Assembly (NCBI GenBank): GCA_900556785.1
Contig: USQK01000001.1
Location: 9,938-73,937, forward strand
Direction: 5' to 3'
DNA: 64,000 bases
Source: an uncultured Veillonella sp.
GTDB taxonomy: Bacteria; Bacillota; Negativicutes; Veillonellales; Veillonellaceae
Made by a program: the position numbers and the translations under genes. Below are positions 18,719 through 27,177 of the stretch, in pieces. The notes beneath the pieces are model-generated. The model was not told the origin of the DNA and ran no database searches. It worked only from the letters and a program-made list of their open reading frames with translations. Within the stretch, counting starts at the first letter, position 1, and every line of letters starts with the position of its first letter.

Positions 18719-19297
18719 ATGATTTTTGATATGATCAAAAACCTTTTTAACAAAAATGAGAACACGGAAAAGATTGAATATCTTGGTGTTGATAAAGATG
18801 GTAATAAAATATATGAAGGTTATTATCATGAGTTTAAGGGAATTCCTTGGGGTTTCAATAAAACTACCTATACTAGAGAAGAGTTTGTTAAGGAGTTTTA
18901 TACATGCTTAGAAGAGCATAAAGTTAATCCTGATAATTTACCACCATTAGTAGAGCCTGAAATTTTTGTAAGCTATGAAGCTTGGATTGAAAGCAAAAGT
19001 CAGCTCCACCCTAATGAACATTTATACGAGGTAGACGAATTACTAGAAGACGATAAAGAAGATGATATGTGGCAAGTTGAAATCTATGCTCGCCTTAAAG
19101 CAGATAATGGGCAGTACTTTACTACTGAAGAGCTTCTTTTCAAGATACATAACTTAATGGCCAATAAAGAGCTCGGTGATCATGTATTCTTTGAAAATCT
19201 AGCCTATGATGATCACGAGTTTGAAGCTGACGATGCCGAAGATGTCGACGATGATGATGAAGGTACTCCTGTATTTGTTGTATGGCTCGGTAGCTAG
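18719..19297 (+). CDS. Stand-alone paralogue of the SUKH fusion C-terminal domain
   Basis: 192 residues, acidic, cytoplasmic, family unknown. Aligned by eye it matches the last ~190 residues of the gene at 17011: MIFDMIKNLFNKN versus VIFDTIKNLFDKK, EPEIFVSYEAWIES versus EPEILVTYEAWIES, MWQVEIYARLKADNGQYFTT versus MWQVEIMAHLVADNGTYFTR, and HNLMANKELGDHVFFE identical. The copied region also includes the upstream bases for K-D-Y-K-E-D-Y, now acting as leader with AAGGAGG as ribosome binding site. It therefore arose by partial tandem duplication or is the ancestor of the fused domain. ATG 18719 is preferred over earlier in-frame codons for this reason. Confidence 0.75.
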   Translation: MIFDMIKNLFNKNENTEKIEYLGVDKDGNKIYEGYYHEFKGIPWGFNKTTYTREEFVKEFYTCLEEHKVNPDNLPPLVEPEIFVSYEAWIESKSQLHPNEHLYEVDELLEDDKEDDMWQVEIYARLKADNGQYFTTEELLFKIHNLMANKELGDHVFFENLAYDDHEFEADDAEDVDDDDEGTPVFVVWLGS

Positions 19298-19422
19298 TTC
19301 AATAGCTGTTTTCTCATAAACTATTATTTTAAAATCTGTACCCCATAGTTTTGTGTTGTTTGTTATAATTATCTTAAGATGATTTCATATACATATTGAT
19401 GCTATGAGGGGACGTGTATTGT

Positions 19423-20445
19423 ATGTCTTTAAGTGTTGAACAGTTTTTATCTTTGTCTGATGCTGAACAGTTGCAAACTATTAAAGATCTTAATGATATC
19501 GGACAAGAGGAAATTATTATTGATGTTTTAACGGGGGTTGGCATTGATAACTTATCTGTACCTTTATTAGGCGAGCTTGGTAGAGCTTATAACAATAACG
19601 ATAAACCGGAAGAAGCTATTAAAGTATTTAAGACCATTGATAAAGAACATAGAGATGCAGTGTGGCATTATCGTTGTGCTTACTCTTATGGATCTATTGC
19701 TTCTACTAATCATGAGGCTTATACATCAGAGAACATGCAACAGATGTTAGCTTTAGTAGATAACGGTGTACAATTAGCTACTAAGGAAGGTCGGAATGAT
19801 ATAAGGGAATACTGCTTTGAAATCATGGATATGTGCCGTTTACAAATGGACTTTGAACAATGCGAAGTTGACTATCCTGATTTATGCTCTGCCTATAGCA
19901 AATATATAGCAGAGAAAAAGAAGAAAAGAGAAGGTGTACCTCGTCATCGCACTATCACTGTTGAAGAGATACAAGCTACAGACGATATGTGGACCATTAA
20001 TGAGCCCATGTACTGGACTATCAATATTTATGGTTCGTATGATAACTATTTAGAATCTGCAAAAGGTTTCACCGTAGAGCAAAGATATCTTAACGCTATA
20101 TGCTGGTATTTCGCTGAGGTTAATAATGGTGGGCATCATCAGTTCTTCTATAACTCTACGGGGATTGTATGGGAGGATGCTCTAGCTGGCTTACGCCTCT
20201 TCAAGATGGATATATTAGCAGATAATTTACAATCTGTAATCGATTACTTTGGTGGGTCCATTCCATTTGATAGGGAAGAACGATGGACCATTTTGAAAGA
20301 CTGGGAAAATGAAGAGGAGTTGTTCGATTTTCTCGATAAAAAAGATGATGTAGTCTATGAATATGAAGGCATCTTTGAAGATGTATTTGTACATGAACAT
20401 CCTGAATTATTTGTATTTGATGGAACCTATACAGTCTCAGAATAA
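19423..20445 (+). CDS. TPR-like module plus DUF4375 (DMP19-like) domain protein
   Basis: 340 residues. Residues 1-150 repeat the TPR-like module of the gene at 17011 (GVGIDNLSVPLLGELGRAYN, EEAIKVFKTIDKEHRDAVWH). After a charged linker (AEKKKKREGVPRHR), residues about 210-330 look like a DUF4375/DMP19 domain: VEQRYLNAICWYFAEVNNGG, HHQFFYNSTG and WEDALAGLRLF. DMP19-type proteins are DNA-mimic or immunity-like proteins in other bacteria; function here is unproven. Start ATG 19423 follows GAGGGG by 11 nt; a GTG at 19414 is in frame but too close. It is a second example in this cluster of the same TPR module joined to a different C-terminal domain. Confidence 0.75.
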   Translation: MSLSVEQFLSLSDAEQLQTIKDLNDIGQEEIIIDVLTGVGIDNLSVPLLGELGRAYNNNDKPEEAIKVFKTIDKEHRDAVWHYRCAYSYGSIASTNHEAYTSENMQQMLALVDNGVQLATKEGRNDIREYCFEIMDMCRLQMDFEQCEVDYPDLCSAYSKYIAEKKKKREGVPRHRTITVEEIQATDDMWTINEPMYWTINIYGSYDNYLESAKGFTVEQRYLNAICWYFAEVNNGGHHQFFYNSTGIVWEDALAGLRLFKMDILADNLQSVIDYFGGSIPFDREERWTILKDWENEEELFDFLDKKDDVVYEYEGIFEDVFVHEHPELFVFDGTYTVSE

Positions 20446-20523
20446 GATTGGTGTATAATTAACACATATATAGTTGCTTTCACTATGATGTTTACTTTCA
20501 CCAAATTATATTAGAGGTATTAC

Positions 20524-21009
20524 ATGTTAGACAAACAAGGCGTATATGATTGCCTACGTGACCATCATATCAATTTTGAAATTACGGATCACGCACCGCT
20601 ATTTAGTATGGACGATAAGCCCGATGTAGAGTTGCCATATCCTGAGTGGGATGCGAAGAATTTATTCATTCGAGACCATAAACGGGAACATTATTATTTG
20701 ATTACCGTTCGTGGTTCTAAGCGTGTGGATCTAAAACAGTTCCGTAAAGATCATAAGCTTAAAAAGATTTCCTTTGGTTCTGAAGAAGAGCTATGGGATA
20801 TTTTGAAGATTAAACCAGGTCACGTATCTCCATTTTGTTTGCTCCACGATGAAGAGTGTAAGGTACATTATTATATTGATGCGGATTATAAAGATAATCT
20901 AATCGGTATTCACCCAAATCAAAATGATGCTACCGTATGGCTACAGGGAAAAGATTTAGTAAACTTAATTGAAGAACATGGTACAATAGTAGAATATATT
21001 ACATTGTAA
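20524..21009 (+). CDS. ProX/YbaK-type aminoacyl-tRNA deacylase
   Basis: Trans-editing enzyme that hydrolyses mischarged tRNA, typically Ala-tRNA(Pro). 161 residues, the normal size for the free-standing ProX (PrdX) group. Seen: VYDCLRDHHINFEITDHAPL at the N-terminus, AKNLFIRDHKREHYYLITV with the conserved K-N-L-F and catalytic-site lysine region, LKKISFGSEEELWDILKIKP, GHVSPFCLLHD and VTIH-like IGIHPNQNDATVWL. Start follows TTAGAGG. It stands between the immunity-like cluster and a secreted protein, 21 nt before the latter. Confidence 0.85.
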   Translation: MLDKQGVYDCLRDHHINFEITDHAPLFSMDDKPDVELPYPEWDAKNLFIRDHKREHYYLITVRGSKRVDLKQFRKDHKLKKISFGSEEELWDILKIKPGHVSPFCLLHDEECKVHYYIDADYKDNLIGIHPNQNDATVWLQGKDLVNLIEEHGTIVEYITL

Positions 21010-21030
21010 TTTAGTCGAATCGGAGCATGT

Positions 21031-21798
21031 ATGAATAGAAAATTATTAAAACGTATTCTTGTAACATCTGCTATTGCAGTATTAGGTGTGAGCACGTCCT
21101 TTGCGGCACTTGTTATGGAACGTGATGAAGGTTTAGACACAGCACCTAGTGTAGGTATGTATCGCTTCCAAGTTCCTGAGGAATTACAAGGTGCATATAA
21201 TAGTGCAGGCGTCGCCAATCTAACAGCATCTATGGAGAAAGAGCCTAACACATTATCTATGAATGTAGCGCATGTAAAGGGAAATCCATCTGAGTCTTAT
21301 GTAGTAGAAATCTATAAAGATTTGGCGGCCATTGAAGCGCATCGTAAATCTGATCAGTATCAAAACTTTGTTAATGAAGTAGGTTCTAAATTAACAAATC
21401 GTAAAATGTACGACGTACAGTCTGTGCTATTGTTTGAAAAGAAAGATGCATTATCTATTGTCAATGATGGTAAAGCAGTAGTGACATTAACAGAGTTTAC
21501 TGTTAATAGCAATGATATCGATACAGTACAACGTCAATATCAACTAGATATAGAACGTGCTGTTCGAGACGATGCTGGCTATAAGGCCGGTTATGTGCTT
21601 CGTGAAAGAAATGCAAAAAATCATTGGTATGTCATTCAAATTTATAGTGATCAAGAAGCCTTAACAAAACATCTAAATAGTCCTGGTTATCGCTTTATGA
21701 TGAGCCAAATCCAAGGTAGTCTACAAAACGTTATCACAAAGGTACTAGATGGGGATGTCCTTGTCAACCATGGGGGACAAGCGTTTGTAAGACCTTAA
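21031..21798 (+). CDS. Secreted protein with two ABM-like (antibiotic biosynthesis monooxygenase fold) repeats
   Basis: 255 residues with a Sec signal peptide (MNRKLLKRILVTSAIAVLGV, cleavage likely after S-F-A). Two similar dimeric alpha/beta-barrel segments follow. The first includes ESYVVEIYKDLAAIEAHRKS, DQYQNFV. The second includes HWYVIQIYSDQEALTKHLNS, PGYRFMM. This Y-x-x-x-x-I/Y-x-D...H...S/D-x-Y/R-F spacing is typical of ABM-fold monooxygenases and haem-degrading relatives. Those are usually cytoplasmic and about 100 residues, so a secreted tandem form is unusual. Enzymatic activity cannot be judged. It follows proX by 21 nt and ends at a strong terminator. Confidence 0.7.
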   Translation: MNRKLLKRILVTSAIAVLGVSTSFAALVMERDEGLDTAPSVGMYRFQVPEELQGAYNSAGVANLTASMEKEPNTLSMNVAHVKGNPSESYVVEIYKDLAAIEAHRKSDQYQNFVNEVGSKLTNRKMYDVQSVLLFEKKDALSIVNDGKAVVTLTEFTVNSNDIDTVQRQYQLDIERAVRDDAGYKAGYVLRERNAKNHWYVIQIYSDQEALTKHLNSPGYRFMMSQIQGSLQNVITKVLDGDVLVNHGGQAFVRP

Positions 21799-21839
21799 AA
21801 CTGAATATAATATAGTATAATATAATCACAGTAAAGTTA

Positions 21840-21873
21840 CTGCTAGCATATAAAAATGTGCTAGCAGTTTTTT
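21840..21873 (+). terminator. Intrinsic terminator
   Basis: Perfect 9-bp stem CTGCTAGCA / TGCTAGCAG, 10-nt loop, six T residues. Confidence 0.9.
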
Positions 21874-21919
21874 GTTATATAATAGGTGAAAGTATAGTCT
21901 ATACTAAAAGGAGTTACAT

Positions 21920-22699
21920 ATGACACAGCAAGAACGGTTACGCTATTTGGTTGAAGGCTTAGTAGCAGAATACAATGAGAAGCATAACGAACATATAGAG
22001 ATCCCTATGAATGAAGAAGAGCAATTTACTCTCTTTCGATCTTTATGTAATATTCGTCCTGCTGGTGGAATGCCTCTTGAATGGATGAAGATAGAGGATG
22101 AATATTTAAATATAATGGCCCATGAGAAGGGAATCGTATTCATTAATGATATGGAGGAGCGAGAGACTCAGATTTATCTGTGGCAAGGAGACATTACTCG
22201 ATTATCTGTAGACGCTATTGTAAATGCAGCCAATAATAAATTGCTCGGATGTTTTGCTCCAAATCATAAGTGTATCGATAATGAAATTCATACCTTTGCT
22301 GGTATAGAGCTTCGCATGGAATGTGCTAGAATGACTGAGTATATGGAGATGCCTGAAAAAACGGGTGTGGCTCGTATGACCTATGGGTATAATTTACCCG
22401 CAAAGCATGTAATTCACACGGTGGGACCTATTATTTATGATGAGGTAACAGATAAGGAAAGAAATGAACTAGCTTCGTGTTATCGATCCTGTTTACAACT
22501 AGCCAATGCTTATAACTTACACTCTATTGCATTCTGTTGTATTTCTACTGGTGAGTTTAGATTCCCTAATGAAGAAGCAGCACAGATTGCCATAGATACG
22601 GTACGAACCTATTTAAAAGAAACAAATAGTAAAATACAAGTGGTATTTAATGTATTTAAGGATATAGATTATGACATCTACAATAAATTATTGGGATAA
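21920..22699 (+). CDS. Zinc-containing macrodomain ADP-ribose hydrolase
   Basis: 259 residues. The protein has the two-part build of zinc macrodomains: an N-terminal helical region (residues 1-80, ending GGMPLEWMKIEDEYLN) and the macrodomain itself. The macrodomain shows QGDITRLSVDAIVNAANNKL for ADP-ribose binding, GCFAPNHKCIDNEIHTFAG with the Cys/His/Cys zinc ligands, GVARMTYGYNLPAKHVIHTV, and the phosphate loop CISTGEFRFPNEEAA. Relatives in staphylococci and streptococci remove ADP-ribose from lipoylated GcvH-like proteins, with a sirtuin partner encoded next door. No sirtuin, GcvH or lipoate ligase is seen here. Start follows AAAGGAG. Confidence 0.9.
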   Translation: MTQQERLRYLVEGLVAEYNEKHNEHIEIPMNEEEQFTLFRSLCNIRPAGGMPLEWMKIEDEYLNIMAHEKGIVFINDMEERETQIYLWQGDITRLSVDAIVNAANNKLLGCFAPNHKCIDNEIHTFAGIELRMECARMTEYMEMPEKTGVARMTYGYNLPAKHVIHTVGPIIYDEVTDKERNELASCYRSCLQLANAYNLHSIAFCCISTGEFRFPNEEAAQIAIDTVRTYLKETNSKIQVVFNVFKDIDYDIYNKLLG

Positions 22700-22801
22700 A
22701 TAATATACTCCTTTTGAAATTCATAAAAATACTGTATCATTTAATAATGATATATAAAAGGTTATGAATGATTTGTTTGTTTAAGAAGGAGATAATGTAC
22801 T

Positions 22802-23299
22802 ATGAATTATAAATACACCTATGAAAGCCCATTAGGAACTATGATTATGCTTGGTACATTATCATACTTAACAGATTTGTTTTTTATCGATGAAGATCAT
22901 GCACCAAGTTATGATGATGCAGAGTATATAGAGCAACTAACAGGTCCATTTGAGGTAACTATTATGTGGTTAGACCAATATTTTAATGGTAAAAAGCCTT
23001 TTATTACACCTCCAATTCAGTTAGAAGGGACAGAGTTCCGTAAGTCTGTATGGTCTATATTACAAACCATACCTTATGGTAACACTACAACATATGGAGC
23101 TATAGGTAAACAGATTGCACAGCAACAGGATAAAGAGAAATTCTCGGCTCAAGCTGTAGGCGGTGCAGTAGGGCATAATCCTATTTCCATTATCATTCCA
23201 TGCCATCGTGTGATTGGTAGTAATGGAAAATTAACTGGCTATGCTGGCGGTATTGAACGCAAGAAATACATGCTTGATCTTGAAGCGAAACATAAATAG
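22802..23299 (+). CDS. ogt: Methylated-DNA--protein-cysteine methyltransferase
   Basis: Suicide enzyme repairing O6-methylguanine by transferring the alkyl group to its own cysteine. 165 residues, normal for Ogt/MGMT without an Ada domain. Catalytic motif IIIPCHRVIGSNGKLTGYAG near residues 130-150, helix-turn-helix segment FRKSVWSILQTIPYGNTTTY with arginine finger region, and conserved AQAVGGAVGHNPI. ATG follows AAGGAGATAATGTACT. Single gene; converges on the FAH-family gene across a hairpin. Confidence 0.93.
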   Translation: MNYKYTYESPLGTMIMLGTLSYLTDLFFIDEDHAPSYDDAEYIEQLTGPFEVTIMWLDQYFNGKKPFITPPIQLEGTEFRKSVWSILQTIPYGNTTTYGAIGKQIAQQQDKEKFSAQAVGGAVGHNPISIIIPCHRVIGSNGKLTGYAGGIERKKYMLDLEAKHK

Positions 23300-23347
23300 T
23301 ACATATTAGATTGTAAAATCATATTCAAATAGACTTATAGAAAAAGA

Positions 23348-23396
23348 AGAAAGAGATTACTCATGATGGATAGACTCATCATAGGTAATCTCTTTT
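23348..23396. terminator. Bidirectional hairpin between ogt and FAH-family gene
   Basis: Outer stem AAGAGATTAC (23351-23360) with GTAATCTCTT (23385-23394), inner stem ATGATG/CATCAT, flanked by A-rich and TTTT sequence. It serves the convergent genes on both sides. Confidence 0.75.
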
Positions 23397-23413
23397 GGTA
23401 TATATAGGTGGGA

Positions 23414-24079
23414 CTATTTAAATTGATTTACTAAGGTACCAATGCCACTAATCGATATAGATACGGTATCTCCTGATTTTAACCAACCATATTTGCTTTC
23501 ATTTTTACCAAGTACAACACCACTAGGTGTACCGGTAAAGATAATATCACCCTCTTGTAGTGTAATATACTGAGATACAAACTCTATGATTGCATCTGGT
23601 GTAAATAACATTTGTTCTAATTTAGCTTGTTGACGCACTTCACCATTTACTGTTGTAGTAATAGTGGCATTGTCAAAATCAAAATCATCTGAAGAAACAA
23701 TAGTAGGACCGATAGGGGCAAAGTTATCTAGTGATTTGCCGAGAATCCATTGAGAGCCTCTAAATTGTAAGGCTCGAGCTGAAACATCATTTCCAATGGT
23801 ATAGCCTAATATATGGTCTCTGGCCTGTTCACGAGATATATTTTTACCAGCCTTACCAATGACGATAATCAGTTCTCCTTCGTAATCATAATGAAGGTTT
23901 TCATCTTGAATGGGAACTATATCTTGATGTGATGCCAATGCATTAGATGTTTTCATAAAGATTTCTGGAAAATCATGTGTAGCAAGACTAGTTTCCTCTA
24001 TATGGTCTGCATAGTTTAAACCGATACAGATAATGTTTTTGGGATTAGTAATTAGGGTACGGTTAGTAGATTCTTTCAT
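23414..24079 (-). CDS. Fumarylacetoacetate hydrolase (FAH) family protein
   Basis: 221 residues, the compact single-domain FAH form that includes acylpyruvases, oxaloacetate decarboxylases and 2-hydroxyhepta-dienedioate isomerases. Seen: IICIGLNYADHIEE, metal-binding acidic residues in YDYEGELIIVIGK, GNDVSARALQFRGSQWILGK, SLDNFAPIGP and GDIIFTGTPSGV. The minus-strand start follows AAGGAGGTATCTCTC. Monocistronic. The substrate cannot be assigned. Oxaloacetate or acylpyruvate turnover would fit a pyruvate-carboxylase organism, but this is only inference. Confidence 0.88.
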   Translation of the reverse strand: MKESTNRTLITNPKNIICIGLNYADHIEETSLATHDFPEIFMKTSNALASHQDIVPIQDENLHYDYEGELIIVIGKAGKNISREQARDHILGYTIGNDVSARALQFRGSQWILGKSLDNFAPIGPTIVSSDDFDFDNATITTTVNGEVRQQAKLEQMLFTPDAIIEFVSQYITLQEGDIIFTGTPSGVVLGKNESKYGWLKSGDTVSISISGIGTLVNQFK

Positions 24080-24244
24080 GAGAGATACCTCCTTAAGAGA
24101 TGAGATACATATATTGTAAGTTAATTATAATATAAATCGGTAATCGGTATGTAATGAATATTTTTGACGAAATAATTATATAGAGGCATTTTTGTCACAT
24201 CCTGTTTAGTATACTTAAACAAAGTAATAAAAGGAGGAGTTCCT

Positions 24245-25468
24245 ATGTATATGCATAGAAATGTGACAGATAAATTTATAGGTACCGTAGTATCTTGTGA
24301 CATTATAAGTACGGGTAGCTGGTATGGTGATTTATCAGATGGCGTTCCAAAGGAAGTGAAATTAAATCGTAAAGATTACTATATTGAAGAGATACAACAT
24401 ATTTCTATTAAGGAAACCATTAGTGTTACCTATGGCATTAAATGGGAGCATATCTCGAAACCTGTAGAGGGTAAAATAGAATCCTTAACTACTAAGGAGT
24501 ACTCAATTGACGAATCTAAAAAACAATATCTATTAGAGCTTATGGGGCGTAGATTTTCTGATGATATTGACCTATATGATGAGGATGAGTGTGCTGTCCA
24601 AGTGCAGCTCATCAACACTGAGAATCAGGAATTTATATATGAATTTCCTTTTAATAATACCCTGAGGGCCATGTCTATACTATTCAGACAAATTCTGGGT
24701 ATGTCTACATTACTTTTATTTGATGGAAATCGAGAAAAAGATAGAATTCAAGAGATACATATTGAAGTGCAAAAAAATATGTACCAAGAATATGGTGATG
24801 TATATACATTGAATTTTAATTGGAATGAGCCGTCTATTTCCATTGATTGTAATAGTAAGCAATTTGGTCACTCTAGCCATAGTCATAGCGAGTATGTAGA
24901 TAATCAAATGATTCATCAATTGAAGCAAGATATTGACTTTCACATTGGCGAAACGCTATATAGTCTAGATTCCTTTAGTCTTAGTGAAAGTCATGACCTT
25001 GATAGAGACCCTGCTCGTGGTGGTATAGTAACAGTACGTATTAAATGGGCGCATAAAGAGGATACATTGTTTATAGGGAATGTAACTAATCAGTATGTGC
25101 CCACTTGGTATAAAAATCTAATTAATTTTATACATGCTCATACAAGAGATAAATCTTTACAAGAGTTTTTACAATCAAATCATACATCTGATAGAAGAAT
25201 TTATACGTATTGTTCTGTATATATTTTTAAGATAAACCAGGAATTTTATTATCGTACTGATAGAAATGATATATATGAAGGAGATATTGTAAAAGTTCCG
25301 TTTGGATCCGATAATGCGGTTCGTACTGGTCGTGTAGAATCTATTTCATATCATACGCGTTACGACGTACCTTATGATTTGAAACGAACTAAATTTATTA
25401 TAGATAAAGACATAGAAATTATTTATGATGCCAATCGTTATAGATATGATGATCCATATGATTTATAA
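24245..25468 (+). CDS. Protein of unknown function
   Basis: I do not recognise this 407-residue protein. It is cytoplasmic by composition and acidic. It has a central His/Ser-rich stretch (FGHSSHSHSEYVDNQ, near residue 205) and a C-terminal segment (EFYYRTDRNDIYEGDIVKVP, FGSDNAVRTGRVESI) that resembles small beta-barrel modules such as the one at the start of PriA. Direct sequence hallmarks of enzymes are absent. The ATG follows AAAGGAGGAGTTCCT, a strong site. It is divergent from the FAH gene and monocistronic. It may have been acquired with the other orphan genes of 8-25 kb. Confidence 0.65.
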   Translation: MYMHRNVTDKFIGTVVSCDIISTGSWYGDLSDGVPKEVKLNRKDYYIEEIQHISIKETISVTYGIKWEHISKPVEGKIESLTTKEYSIDESKKQYLLELMGRRFSDDIDLYDEDECAVQVQLINTENQEFIYEFPFNNTLRAMSILFRQILGMSTLLLFDGNREKDRIQEIHIEVQKNMYQEYGDVYTLNFNWNEPSISIDCNSKQFGHSSHSHSEYVDNQMIHQLKQDIDFHIGETLYSLDSFSLSESHDLDRDPARGGIVTVRIKWAHKEDTLFIGNVTNQYVPTWYKNLINFIHAHTRDKSLQEFLQSNHTSDRRIYTYCSVYIFKINQEFYYRTDRNDIYEGDIVKVPFGSDNAVRTGRVESISYHTRYDVPYDLKRTKFIIDKDIEIIYDANRYRYDDPYDL

Positions 25469-25617
25469 GGCATCAAAATAAGTGGTATTCTATATTTTGT
25501 ACTTAAATATACTTAACTTATTACATGTCTAATCTCTGTCCTCTATAGAATATGTTGAAATAACTTGCTCATAGTGTTAAGATTATAGGTATATTAATAA
25601 GCATGGAGGTTATTGTT

Positions 25618-26640
25618 ATGAGCAAGAATATCGATTGGGATAATCTCGGTTTTGGTTATGTAGAAACCGACTACCGTTATTTGACTACATATAAAGATGG
25701 TAAATGGGACGAAGGTGGTCTAATTACTGATGCTAACGTTGTCCTTAATGAATGTGCTGGTGTATTCCAATACGCTCAAACTGTTTTTGAAGGTTTGAAA
25801 GCATACTATACAAAAGATGGTCACATCGTATGCTTCCGTCCAGATTTGAATGCAGAACGTTTGAATCAATCCTGTGAACGCCTTGTAATGCCTACATTAC
25901 CTGAAGGTCGTTTCCTCGAAGCTGTAAAAGAAGTTGTAAAAGCAAATAAAGACTTTGTTCCTCCATATGGTCATGGTGCAAGCCTTTATATTCGTCCTTA
26001 CATGATGGGTACAAACTCCGTTATCGGTGTAAAACCTGCTGATGAATATCAATTCCGTGTGTTTACAACACCAGTAGGCCCTTACTTTAAAGGTGGTGCT
26101 AAACCAATCAAAATTCGTATTACTGATTTTGATCGTGCAGCTCCTCATGGTACTGGCCATATTAAAGCTGGTTTGAATTATGCTATGAGTTTGTATGCTA
26201 TCACTGATGCTCATAATGAAGGCTATGCAGAAAATATGTATCTTGATGCGGCTACTCGTACACATGTAGAAGAAACTGGTGGTGCTAACTTCATCTTTAT
26301 TACTAAAGATGGTAAATTAGTTACACCTAAATCTGATAGTATCTTGCCATCCATTACACGTCGTTCTTTGATGTATGTAGCAGAACACTACCTTGGTATG
26401 ACTGTAGAACATCGTCCTGTTCATAAAGATGAATTAAAAGACTTTGCTGAAATTGGTCTTTGTGGTACAGCGGCTGTTATTTCTCCAGTAGGTCAAATCG
26501 ATACTCCAGAAGGCACTATTAATGTTCCTGCTGGCATGGATGATATGGGTCCTATCACTAAAAAATTATATGACACATTACTTGGCATTCAACATGGTGA
26601 AATCGAAGCTCCTGAAGGCTGGGTAGTTAAAATTTGCTAA
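25618..26640 (+). CDS. ilvE: Branched-chain amino acid aminotransferase
   Basis: Fold-type IV PLP enzyme that interconverts Leu/Ile/Val and their 2-oxo acids. 340 residues, as in the larger (BCAT2-type) bacterial form. Seen: NLGFGYVETDYRYLTTYKDG, FQYAQTVFEGLKAY, YIRPYMMGTN, GTGHIKAGLNYAMSL with the PLP lysine, and DAATRTHVEETGGANFIF. GGAGG at 25605-25609 sets the start at ATG 25618 rather than the ATG at 25603. No T-box or leader peptide is visible upstream. It ends at a strong terminator, so monocistronic. Confidence 0.95.
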   Translation: MSKNIDWDNLGFGYVETDYRYLTTYKDGKWDEGGLITDANVVLNECAGVFQYAQTVFEGLKAYYTKDGHIVCFRPDLNAERLNQSCERLVMPTLPEGRFLEAVKEVVKANKDFVPPYGHGASLYIRPYMMGTNSVIGVKPADEYQFRVFTTPVGPYFKGGAKPIKIRITDFDRAAPHGTGHIKAGLNYAMSLYAITDAHNEGYAENMYLDAATRTHVEETGGANFIFITKDGKLVTPKSDSILPSITRRSLMYVAEHYLGMTVEHRPVHKDELKDFAEIGLCGTAAVISPVGQIDTPEGTINVPAGMDDMGPITKKLYDTLLGIQHGEIEAPEGWVVKIC

Positions 26641-26690
26641 TTATTTAACTATGCAAATATGATTTAATTATGCAAACATGAAAGTATATA

Positions 26691-26726
26691 AAAACGGCAT
26701 CTACCGTATGATAGATGCCGTTTTTT
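26691..26726. terminator. Intrinsic terminator after ilvE
   Basis: 13-bp stem AAAACGGCATCTA / TAGATGCCGTTTT with an 8-nt loop and T6. It is near-symmetric and may also serve the convergent thioesterase gene. Confidence 0.92.
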
Positions 26727-26784
26727 ATTCTGCTAAAGATATTAGTAAACTAATGATTTTGATTGATAAATATTCTAGCTATAT

Positions 26785-27177
26785 TTAGTTAGCGTTTGCT
26801 CTACTATGCACTTTAGCCATAAATTTTTCGTTGTTAATGACAAAGCGTTCATGTGTACCACGACCGATAATACCAATGCCATCAGAAGCTTCGATATCGA
26901 ATGTGATTTTGCGACCTTCTACGGCGCTTACAATAGCTTTTGCTGTTACTGTTGCACCAAGTGGAGTAGGGGCTTCATGGGTGATGGATAAAGCAATACC
27001 TACAGTGCCTTCACCTTCTTCTAAGTATGGTTGTACTGCTGCTTGAGCCGCTTCTTCCATTAAAGCGCACATGGCTGGTGTGGCAAAGACATCTAAAGAA
27101 CCAGATTTCATTGTTTTAGCAATATTAGATTCTGTAACTGTTACAGTAGCCGTAGCTGTTTGACCTGCTGATACCAT
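26785..27177 (-). CDS. FlK-like hot-dog fold thioesterase
   Basis: 130 residues of the fluoroacetyl-CoA thioesterase-like hot-dog family. Seen: VFATPAMCALMEEAAQ with the helix and active-site acidic residue, VGIALSITHEAPTPLGATVT, and GIIGRGTHERFVIN with the conserved H-E-R-F. These proteins hydrolyse acyl-CoAs; the physiological substrate in most anaerobes is unknown. The minus-strand start follows AAGAAGG. Monocistronic and convergent with ilvE. Confidence 0.85.
   Translation of the reverse strand: MVSAGQTATATVTVTESNIAKTMKSGSLDVFATPAMCALMEEAAQAAVQPYLEEGEGTVGIALSITHEAPTPLGATVTAKAIVSAVEGRKITFDIEASDGIGIIGRGTHERFVINNEKFMAKVHSRANAN

Noticed and set aside
25469..25617. T-box or attenuator upstream of ilvE
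   Set aside because: No T-box sequence (TGGNACCGCG-like) or leader peptide found in the 149-nt gap.
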